5,011 bases of DNA from Planctomycetota bacterium (GTDB lineage: Bacteria; Planctomycetota; UBA1135; GCA-002686595): assembly GCA_022447405.1 (NCBI GenBank), contig JAKVCE010000189.1, forward strand, positions 1-5,011, written 5' to 3'. The first letter of the stretch is position 1. Every line of letters begins with the position of its first letter. A program made the translations under genes and the position numbers. Below, piece after piece: positions 1 through 5,011 of the stretch. The notes beneath the pieces are model-generated. The model did no database searches. It saw only the letters and a program-made list of their open reading frames with translations, and had not been told where the DNA came from.

Positions 1-1
1 C

Positions 2-745
2 CTCCCCGATGGGCCTTGGAAGCGCTGGTATGGCACCGGTGAGCCTCGTGTGCTGGAGGACTACACGCGCGGGATCCGGGACGGCGTGGAGTGCAGGTGG
101 CACAAGACCGGCGAGCTCATGCATCTCAAGACATGGTCTATGGGTGTCGAGGATGGGCCTGTGACGCAGTGGTCGCCTGAAGGCGCTCTGCAGCTGCATG
201 GCCTTATGGTCCGCGGAGAGCGAGACGGCGTCTGGTGGGAGTCGTTCCCCGATGGTGCGCTTAAGAGCCTCAGCTCTTTTCGAGGAGGCGTCCCTGATGG
301 TCCATGGACTGAATACTTCGCCAGCGGAGGGAGCCGGGTCGCTGGCACCTACGCGGCGGGGCTACGGGACGGGCGCTGGGAGGCTTGGTCAGAGGGCGGG
401 CAGACCCTGGTCGTGGAGCACTTCTCTGGCGACCTCTTGCACGGGCACCGCGGGACTTGGGGCGCAGGGGGCGTGCTTATGTCTCAGGGCGAGTTCCTAA
501 GCGGTGACGGGGTCGGCGTCCATGAGGAGTGGGCTAGCGATGGGGCGCTGGTGATGAGGCGAACTCACGATGACCCGCCCGGCTCAGACCGAGAGGAGCG
601 CTGGTGGCCCTCCGGTGAGCTGCGCTCGCGAGGGCTCTTTGTTGGTGGCCGGAGGGATGGCATCTGGGAGGCCAGGCACGAGGATGGCTCCTTGGACCCG
701 TCCGTCTCGGGGACCTGGCGAGACGGGGAGCTGGCGTCAGAATAG
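2..745 (+). CDS. MORN-variant repeat protein, 5' end outside window (partial)
   Basis: 247 codons are visible, and the frame stays open to the left edge. The repeat pattern continues upstream of the first possible start (GTG at 50): codons 2-49 read LPDGPWKRWYGTGEPR. That GTG is therefore an internal valine and the real start lies outside the window. The protein consists of ten visible 24-residue MORN_2/YwqK-type repeats in perfect register. Several are degenerate: the repeat at 440 begins HG-HRGTW, and the one at 584 has SD in place of the DG pair. The last repeat (656-727) is modified to DGSLDPSVSGTWRDG, followed by five residues and TAG, which matches the ends of the next two genes. Pipelines often call such proteins YwqK family antitoxins, after a Bacillus subtilis protein paired with the YwqJ toxin. 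No toxin partner is visible here. The family is clear; the function (probably a beta-hairpin binding or scaffold surface) is unknown. Localisation cannot be judged without the N-terminus. Confidence 0.9.
   Translation, partial: LPDGPWKRWYGTGEPRVLEDYTRGIRDGVECRWHKTGELMHLKTWSMGVEDGPVTQWSPEGALQLHGLMVRGERDGVWWESFPDGALKSLSSFRGGVPDGPWTEYFASGGSRVAGTYAAGLRDGRWEAWSEGGQTLVVEHFSGDLLHGHRGTWGAGGVLMSQGEFLSGDGVGVHEEWASDGALVMRRTHDDPPGSDREERWWPSGELRSRGLFVGGRRDGIWEARHEDGSLDPSVSGTWRDGELASE
8..727 (+). repeat. Ten 72-bp MORN-coding repeats (first MORN gene)
   Basis: Repeat units begin at 8, 80, 152, 224, 296, 368, 440, 512, 584 and 656, with no insertion or deletion between them. Most start with the codons for Asp-Gly. 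The unit at 584 has lost that pair but keeps the register and its W-W-x-S-G core. The array continues upstream of the window. Units are diverged at DNA level, so this is an old array held in frame by selection on the protein. Confidence 0.9.
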
Positions 746-749
746 AGGG

Positions 750-1541
750 GTGCTACACACCGAGCGATATCTGGCTGGAGCCAAGCGAGCCCAAGGGCGC
801 TTGGTGGACGGCCTGCGTGACGGCGCATGGACCTTCTGGGATGAGGGTGGCCGGCGCTACGCCCAGCGGGAGTTCCGCAGGGGGATCCTCGACGGGTGGG
901 CCTTGGGCTGGCACGTAAAGAACGGGGGCCGGCGATGGGAGGTGCTCTTCTCTCACGGCCTCCAAGAGGGGCGTGCTGTTGGTTGGCACGAGCTGGGCGG
1001 CTTGCACTGGGAGGGTGAGTTTCAGGCTGGCCTCCGCGAGGGGGCCTGGCGCGTTCACCACCGGGGAGGAGGGCTCGCGCTGGAGGGTGTGTTTGGGCGA
1101 GGTCAGCGCGAGGGCGTCTGGCGCGCTTGGCACCCTCGGGGCGGGATGAGCTCTGAGGTGAGCTGGCGTCGCGGCGCGAGGCATGGCGTGGAGCGTCGCT
1201 GGTACCGCTCCGGCTCCTTGCGCGTCGAAGGGGACTGGGTCGATGGGTTACGTGAAGGCGATTGGACCGAGTACGGCCGCGGGGGGCGGATCTCTTCGGA
1301 GGGGGAATATGCGGCTGGTCTACGAACCGGGGCCTGGAAGTTGATGCACACCGAGGGCGGCCTGAGGGCTGAAGGGACCGTCGTCGAGGGCCTCCTGGAA
1401 GGTTGGTGGGTTCATTATTGGCAGAACGGGGTGAAGCGTGCCGAAGGAGAGATGAGAAGGGGCCGTCAAGAAGGCCCTTGGAAGTTCTGGCATCAAGATG
1501 GATCTAGGGATCGCGAGGCAACTGGCATTTATGCAGATGAC
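750..1541 (+). repeat. Eleven MORN-coding repeats (second MORN gene)
   Basis: The first unit is short by one residue (750-818). Later units begin at 819 and follow at 72-bp intervals, apart from a 75-bp third unit starting at 891. The last unit, at 1470-1541, is the modified cap. Ten of the eleven units begin with D/E/H/T followed by Gly; the first begins at repeat position 2 and so lacks that pair. Confidence 0.88.
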
Positions 1542-1589
1542 CAGCGTGACCCAGGCGAGAGCCCTGGAAACCTCCTGACAGGCGCTTGA
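750..1589 (+). CDS. MORN-variant repeat protein, no signal peptide
   Basis: 279 residues from a GTG start four bases after the previous gene's TAG. The frame is open further upstream (ATG at 657 and 684, GTG at 570), but that stretch is Arg/Pro/Gly-rich, has no repeat pattern and overlaps the well-patterned end of the previous gene. The MORN pattern in this frame begins exactly at 750, where the start residue occupies repeat position 2 (VLHTERYLAGAKRAQG). Eleven repeats follow. All are 24 residues except the third, which has one extra residue near its VKNGG. The last repeat carries the cap WHQDGSRDREATGIYADD and then a 15-residue tail, longer than in its neighbours. There is no hydrophobic leader, so a cytoplasmic location is inferred. 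The GAGGG before the start has no spacer, so initiation may rely on termination-reinitiation from the upstream gene. Family membership is firm; the start is moderately sure and the function unknown. Confidence 0.82.
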   Translation: MLHTERYLAGAKRAQGRLVDGLRDGAWTFWDEGGRRYAQREFRRGILDGWALGWHVKNGGRRWEVLFSHGLQEGRAVGWHELGGLHWEGEFQAGLREGAWRVHHRGGGLALEGVFGRGQREGVWRAWHPRGGMSSEVSWRRGARHGVERRWYRSGSLRVEGDWVDGLREGDWTEYGRGGRISSEGEYAAGLRTGAWKLMHTEGGLRAEGTVVEGLLEGWWVHYWQNGVKRAEGEMRRGRQEGPWKFWHQDGSRDREATGIYADDQRDPGESPGNLLTGA

Positions 1590-1652
1590 GCCTCTCCTGG
1601 GTCAGCGCCGCAGCTTCTCTGAGTCTGCACCCACACAATCAACCCTCTTTCG

Positions 1653-1657
1653 TAGGA
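1653..1657 (+). promoter_or_regulatory. Ribosome binding site deciding the ATG 1667 start
   Basis: TAGGA lies nine bases before ATG 1667. Together with the hydrophobic leader that begins there, it favours this start over the upstream TTG at 1586. The 77-base gap it sits in (1590-1666) shows no promoter hexamers good enough to call. Confidence 0.55.
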
Positions 1658-1666
1658 TCACCCGCC

Positions 1667-2593
1667 ATGATCACGACGACGTCCCTCTATCTCATCTTGC
1701 TCTCAGGCCTCGCGGGGGCCTCTGAGCCCGCGTCCGGCTCGCTCCAAGACCCTCCGAAAGAGGTGTCAGACATGGACGGGCCCGGTGAGTTGATCGTGAT
1801 CTATCACGAGAACGGCAAGAAGGCTCGCGAGGGCCGGATCTGGAAGGGTCGACGCCACGGCTTCTGGCGCGCTTGGCATGAGAGCGGCGAGCTCGCTTAC
1901 GAGGGCCACATCGAGAACTATCAGCGCGTCGGGGTCTGGAAGAACTATTACCAGAGCGGGGCGCTCCGCTCTGAAGGTCTGATCGAGGACGGGCGCCCCT
2001 CCGGGGCCTGGGAGACTTGGTACGCCAACGGTGAGAAGAAGAGCGAGGGCGTCTACGTCTGGGGCATGCGTGAGGGGCCTTGGATGCATTACCAGGCGAA
2101 CGGGGTGAAGCACTCTGAGGGGTCCTTCGTAGAGGACTACAAGGAGGGCAACTGGGTTCACTACAACCTCGACGGGGAGCGCCTGTCAGAGGGCCCCTTC
2201 TATCGTGGGAAGAAGCACGGGGTGTGGCGACGCTGGCACTCCAAGGATCAGCGCATGTTTGAGGGCTCTTTTAACGAGGACCTCGAGGACGGCGCTTGGA
2301 CGCGCTGGCACTCAAACGGTCAGGTCGAGGCGCGCGGAACGTATCTCCTCGGGAAGGAAGACGGCGCTTGGACTGCTTGGTACGAGAGCGGTCAGAAGCA
2401 GTTTGAGGGGTCCTTTGTCGGCGGCAAGCGCTCTGGGGCGTGGACGCGCTGGTACGCCAGCGGGCAGAAGCAGACTCAGGGTGAGTACCTCGCGGGGAAG
2501 CCGCACGGCCGGGTCACCGTCTGGTATCGAGACGGCTCGGTCCACGCCGACGAGTCGGGTGAGTACGTCAACGGGACGAGAGTGAGGCCCTGA
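1667..2593 (+). CDS. Secreted MORN-variant repeat protein
   Basis: 308 residues from ATG 1667. This start is preferred because it has a Shine-Dalgarno-like TAGGA nine bases upstream and opens a hydrophobic leader (MITTTSLYLILLSGLAGA, likely cleavage after residue 18). The leader lacks the usual N-terminal positive charge. A longer TTG start at 1586 would put 27 unrelated residues before the leader. After a short linker (about residues 19-39), eleven 24-residue MORN_2 repeats run from residue 40 to 303 and the protein ends in TRVRP. These are the most canonical repeats of the window, for example DGAWTRWHSNGQVEARG. The last one is the cap WYRDGSVHADESGEYVNG. Repeats 8-10 are also very similar as DNA, suggesting recent internal duplication. 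The TGA overlaps the next gene's ATG by one base. An extracytoplasmic scaffold or binding role is inference. The YwqK-antitoxin label would be by homology only. Confidence 0.88.
   Translation: MITTTSLYLILLSGLAGASEPASGSLQDPPKEVSDMDGPGELIVIYHENGKKAREGRIWKGRRHGFWRAWHESGELAYEGHIENYQRVGVWKNYYQSGALRSEGLIEDGRPSGAWETWYANGEKKSEGVYVWGMREGPWMHYQANGVKHSEGSFVEDYKEGNWVHYNLDGERLSEGPFYRGKKHGVWRRWHSKDQRMFEGSFNEDLEDGAWTRWHSNGQVEARGTYLLGKEDGAWTAWYESGQKQFEGSFVGGKRSGAWTRWYASGQKQTQGEYLAGKPHGRVTVWYRDGSVHADESGEYVNGTRVRP
1784..2575 (+). repeat. Eleven 72-bp MORN-coding repeats (third MORN gene)
   Basis: Units start every 72 bp from 1784, and the cap unit is at 2504-2575. Near-identical DNA segments recur at the exact period. 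GACGGCGCTTGGAC occurs at 2288 and 2360, and TGGACGCGCTGG at 2297 and 2441 (two periods apart). AGCGGTCAGAAGCAG at 2387 matches AGCGGGCAGAAGCAG at 2459 at 14 of 15 bases. This implies younger duplication in the 3' part than in the arrays of the two genes upstream. Confidence 0.88.
2584..2587 (+). promoter_or_regulatory. Ribosome binding site for the coupled secreted protein
   Basis: GAGG lies inside the end of the third MORN gene, five bases before ATG 2593. Combined with the TGATG stop-start overlap, this is a standard arrangement for translational coupling. Confidence 0.55.
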
Positions 2594-3639
2594 TGCGCGC
2601 CTTCGTCGCTAAAGCTTGGGCTGTCGCGCTGCTCGCTACGATCGGCCTCGGTCAGACCGAGCTCCGCTTCGCCCCTGAGGAGGGCGTCGTGCTGCGCAGG
2701 AACTTTGAGGTGAAGCACTTCCTCGCGGTGACTCGCTCTGTAACGAGGGTCGGTGAGCGAGAGGAGGTTGGCCAGCGCACCTTTGATATCCGCAGCGAGG
2801 AGAAGATTCAGACAAGCGATCGGATCTTGAAGGTCTCTGATGGTCGCCCTGTCAGCTTTCGGAGGTACTTTGATCGCGCAAGCCTCGACGGCTTCGCTGA
2901 GCTGAGCGGAGCCGGCGGCGCGGTCAACCTTCGCGCGGTCGGGCTCAGTCGCTTGAAGGGGAAGAGCGTCATGTTCTCCTGGGTGCCAGATGACGCAGTC
3001 TTTGGACGGTACTTTGACGCTGCGGACGGCGTCGAGGAGGACCTCCGGGACATGCGCGAAGACCTGGACTTGCGCGGGTTCCTCCCTGACGCGCCCGTAG
3101 AGATCGGCGACTCTTGGAGCGTGCCTCCTCACGCCATGGGTGACGCGCTCTCTCCGTGCGGGATGCTCTCCTTCGACTTCTCCAAGAGCAAGAACATCAG
3201 CCTCGCCAGGACGCTGCGTCTCGGCACAGGCGGACACCTCTTCGAGCTCTTCAAGGGTGAGGTGGAGGGTGACGTGAGCGCTTCGCTCTCCTCTGTAGAG
3301 GACGTTGATGGCGCCGCGGTCGCGGTCGTCACGGTGAAGTGGGATATGGATACCACGTCGGACCTCACCTCTTTGGCGCGTCGCAACCGCGCAGTAGATG
3401 AGATGCAGTTCAAGAAGCAGCTCGTCGGCATGGTGGTTGGGCTCGCCTTGGAGGGCGAGGGGACCTTCCGATGGAACCTCGACGCTGGACACCTCCTGGA
3501 TTACGAGTTCAGCTCAAAGGAGGACGTGCGGAGCTCCGTGACGACCCAGTTCGGAGAGGAGGGTGAGCTCCGCGAGGAGGTCTTAGAGATGGGCGGCCGT
3601 GTGGTCGCGACGGGTAAGGTCGAGCCGCGCGCCCGCTAG
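2593..3639 (+). CDS. Secreted protein of unknown function
   Basis: 348 residues. The start is fixed by the TGATG overlap with the upstream stop, by GAGG five bases before the ATG, and by a classical signal peptide (MRAFVAKAWAVALLATIGLG, cleavage near residue 20). I do not recognise a named family. The mature part alternates charged and hydrophobic residues in short stretches typical of beta-strands. Residues 146-160 are acidic and probably helical. A segment around 164-178 reads LPDAPVEIGDSWSVP; a proline, then V-x-x-GD-x-W, resembles a motif I associate with DUF6263-like secreted proteins of Planctomycetota (recollection, not verified). Near residues 289-304 comes EGTFRWNLDAGHLLDY, another strand-turn-strand pattern. 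There is one cysteine (189), no lipobox and no catalytic motif. Coupling to the secreted MORN protein suggests joint production and perhaps interaction. Its stop codon shares the CTAG with the convergent protease gene. Confidence 0.85.
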   Translation: MRAFVAKAWAVALLATIGLGQTELRFAPEEGVVLRRNFEVKHFLAVTRSVTRVGEREEVGQRTFDIRSEEKIQTSDRILKVSDGRPVSFRRYFDRASLDGFAELSGAGGAVNLRAVGLSRLKGKSVMFSWVPDDAVFGRYFDAADGVEEDLRDMREDLDLRGFLPDAPVEIGDSWSVPPHAMGDALSPCGMLSFDFSKSKNISLARTLRLGTGGHLFELFKGEVEGDVSASLSSVEDVDGAAVAVVTVKWDMDTTSDLTSLARRNRAVDEMQFKKQLVGMVVGLALEGEGTFRWNLDAGHLLDYEFSSKEDVRSSVTTQFGEEGELREEVLEMGGRVVATGKVEPRAR

Positions 3640-4988
3640 GGGCAGAAGTCAACCTTCATCCCATCTGAGAGGCCGACGCCCCAAGGGTCGCCGCTGTCCA
3701 AGAACCAGATCTGGTAGTGCCGGGTGGTCCCGGCCATCTGCGGGTCCACTTGGATGGGGCGCTCCGTCCACCCGAAGATCCCGAAGTGGAAGATCTGTTC
3801 ACGCTGGATAGGGGGGGCGACGAGGAGGCTCCCGCCCATCAGCGGTCGGTCTTGAGCGGCGGGTCCAGAGAACAGGATCCCGAGCGAGTTAGGGGTCCCG
3901 CCGTATGTGCCGATCCGGAAGTCGTTCAGGGTCGCGCTCGGCCAGCTCGCCGCGTAGAGGCTCGGGAGCGACATCTGCGACGTCGTCTTGGCTACGCCGT
4001 AGGTCTCGACGTCAGCGCAGTGTTGCAGCGCTGGGTCGAAGGGGAAGGCGTTGGAGAGGTCTGAGTGCGCGGAGCCGGGGAGCTTGACGAGTATGTCGCC
4101 CGGCCCTGCGTCCAGCGGGATGGTGCAGGTGATCTTGGTCCCAGCGTCAGTGGAGGCGAGGCTGGTGACCTCCAGCGGGTCTCCTGTGGAGGTGCCCGTG
4201 GCGCGGGTAAACCAGATGGAGTTGCCTTGGGGGGCGAAGTTCTCCCCGATGACGGTGACTGTGTTCGTGCTGGGTAGCTCGTAGGTCGTGATGCGCGGCT
4301 TCTGTGCGCTTGCCACCCCGTAGAGAGCTTGGAGTCCGAGTCGGTCGTCTTCCTCGATAGACCGGAAGTTACTCTCCTCGAGGGAGGCCGAGGCGAACAT
4401 GGGCGCGTCGAAGTCGGCAGAGTGGCCGAGCCCTAAGGCGTGCCCGAACTCGTGGGCGGCGACTCCTTGGAGGTCGCGGTGGCCATCGATGTTGGGCGGC
4501 AGCTGAGGGCCGTCGTGCCAGATCACAGGGTCCTCGTAGAAGCGGATCCTCCAGCCGTCAGAGATGGGGAGCTCGGTGAAGGCCAGGACACCGCCGCCGA
4601 ACCCGCCCAGCTCGCTCACGATGTTGTCATTGGTTCCGCCAGGGGAGTCTGCCAAGCCTTGCCACGTGGGGTCGAAGTTGGCGCCACCGGAGCCGATGTC
4701 GAGGGGCTGAGTGGGGTCTCCGCCGCCGTTGCCGTGGAGCTCACTGCCCCACTCCACATACGCCTTCCAGATCGCTAGGGGAGCCCCGGTCGCGCCTGGG
4801 AAGGAGAGGTCTGTTGACGGGTTGTTGTTCGCCTCAGGGTCGCTGAAGTTGTTGTAGACGCGGAAGTCGCGCTGGTTGATGTCTAAGGACCCCCCTAGGT
4901 GCGTCCATGCCTTCAGCGGCGAGGGCATGAGCAGGGTCGCCGCGAGCGCTGAGGCCGCGGCTGCAGGCAGGTAGCGGGTGCAGCGCAT
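3636..4988 (-). CDS. Secreted matrixin-like zinc metalloprotease with IPT/TIG domain
   Basis: 450 residues, probably an extracellular zinc endopeptidase of the metzincin clan. The signal peptide is residues 1-27 (ending PSPLKA, then WTHLGG). The catalytic domain spans about 28-226 and carries HEFGHALGLGH at 179-189: H179, H183 and H189 would bind zinc and E180 is the catalytic base. SADFDAPMF follows, with Met197 as the Met-turn, and then DDRLGLQALYG at 214-224, the usual end of matrixin domains. No PRCGxPD-type cysteine switch is visible before the active site. Residues about 229-317 look like an IPT/TIG immunoglobulin-like domain (VTVIGENFAPQGNSIWF, ending SNAFPF). The C-terminal domain, about 318-450, includes GGSLLV, IQVDP and terminal GLSDGMKVDFCP, with Cys324 and Cys449 as a possible disulfide. 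I recall similar C-termini on many secreted planctomycetal proteins. ATG 4988 is the start that includes the signal peptide; a weak AAGG lies nine bases before it. The substrate is unknown. Confidence 0.93.
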   Translation of the reverse strand: MRCTRYLPAAAASALAATLLMPSPLKAWTHLGGSLDINQRDFRVYNNFSDPEANNNPSTDLSFPGATGAPLAIWKAYVEWGSELHGNGGGDPTQPLDIGSGGANFDPTWQGLADSPGGTNDNIVSELGGFGGGVLAFTELPISDGWRIRFYEDPVIWHDGPQLPPNIDGHRDLQGVAAHEFGHALGLGHSADFDAPMFASASLEESNFRSIEEDDRLGLQALYGVASAQKPRITTYELPSTNTVTVIGENFAPQGNSIWFTRATGTSTGDPLEVTSLASTDAGTKITCTIPLDAGPGDILVKLPGSAHSDLSNAFPFDPALQHCADVETYGVAKTTSQMSLPSLYAASWPSATLNDFRIGTYGGTPNSLGILFSGPAAQDRPLMGGSLLVAPPIQREQIFHFGIFGWTERPIQVDPQMAGTTRHYQIWFLDSGDPWGVGLSDGMKVDFCP

Positions 4989-4992
4989 AGCG

Positions 4993-5008
4993 ATAGGCCT
5001 TATAGGCC
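4993..5008. promoter_or_regulatory. Short direct/inverted repeat upstream of the metalloprotease gene
   Basis: ATAGGCC occurs twice, at 4993-4999 and 5002-5008, separated by TT. The same bases also form an inverted repeat, GGCCT-TAT-AGGCC (4996-5008). It lies 4-20 bases before the protease ATG (4988) and on the - strand includes TATAAG. It could be an operator, a -10-like element or a 5' hairpin in the mRNA. It is short and the window ends just beyond it, so the assignment is tentative. Confidence 0.3.
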
Positions 5009-5011
5009 ATC

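Noticed and set aside
50..52. GTG as the start of the first MORN gene
   Set aside because: The same frame is open to the window edge and continues the MORN repeat upstream, so this codon is internal and the gene is 5'-truncated by the window.
570..749. Longer N-terminus for the second MORN gene (GTG 570, ATG 657 or ATG 684)
   Set aside because: The extra residues show no repeat pattern and are rich in Arg, Pro and Gly. They overlap the patterned C-terminal cap of the first gene in another frame.
1575..1605. CTGAC...GTCAG inverted repeat after the second MORN gene as a terminator
   Set aside because: The stem is only five pairs plus a bulged extension with a long loop, and no T-run follows.
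1586..1666. TTG start giving 27 extra residues to the secreted MORN protein
   Set aside because: It would bury the signal peptide; ATG 1667 has a spaced TAGGA and begins the hydrophobic leader.
8..2575. Regular 72-bp periodicity as a CRISPR or non-coding tandem repeat
   Set aside because: The period is a multiple of three, units are diverged in DNA but conserved in protein, and they lie inside open reading frames.
2..2593. Toxin-antitoxin locus, based on the YwqK-type family name
   Set aside because: No toxin-like gene is present in the window. The repeat family is broad and the antitoxin label comes from one Bacillus example.
2476..3492. Long open frame (338 codons) on the - strand
   Set aside because: It lies antisense to the end of the secreted MORN gene and most of the coupled secreted protein, has low-complexity composition and no signal or domain pattern. 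It is explained by GC-rich codon bias on the other strand.
3717..4778. Several + strand open frames under the metalloprotease
   Set aside because: They are shadows of a gene with an intact zinc motif, signal peptide and domain order. Their translations lack coherent domains.

Overview
The window is GC-rich and almost fully coding. It holds four genes on the + strand and one convergent gene on the - strand. The likely source is a marine-type Planctomycetota bacterium, perhaps from the lineage around Saltatorellus or Rohdeia. This is inference from remembered family patterns: the domain order of the secreted matrixin-like protease, its C-terminal domain ending in GLSDGMKVDFCP, and the abundance of MORN-variant repeat proteins. 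No taxonomic marker gene is present.

Positions 1-2593 hold three consecutive genes built almost entirely from MORN-variant repeats (MORN_2/YwqK type). The repeat is 24 residues (72 bp) long, with core D/E-G-x-W-x2-W-Y/H-x2-G-x4-E-G-x-F/Y-x2-G. The first gene (2-745) enters from outside the window, and 10 repeats are visible. The second (750-1589) has 11 repeats and no visible signal peptide. The third (1667-2593) has a signal peptide and 11 repeats. All three end in the same modified last repeat with identical internal spacing, so they are separate, complete-ended paralogues and not one gene broken by frameshifts.

The third MORN gene shares one base with an unrecognised secreted, probably beta-rich protein (2593-3639, TGATG junction). 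The two are therefore probably translated together and may act in the same extracytoplasmic compartment. The stop codon of that gene and the stop codon of the convergent metalloprotease gene (3636-4988, - strand) lie in one palindromic CTAG.

The metalloprotease has a signal peptide, a zinc-binding HEFGHALGLGH motif with a Met-turn, an IPT/TIG-like domain and a C-terminal secretion or surface-type domain. No RNA gene, CRISPR array, insertion sequence or convincing terminator was seen. The best candidate for something undescribed is the tandem MORN cluster with its shared C-terminal cap and its coupled secreted partner. No function can be assigned to it from sequence alone.
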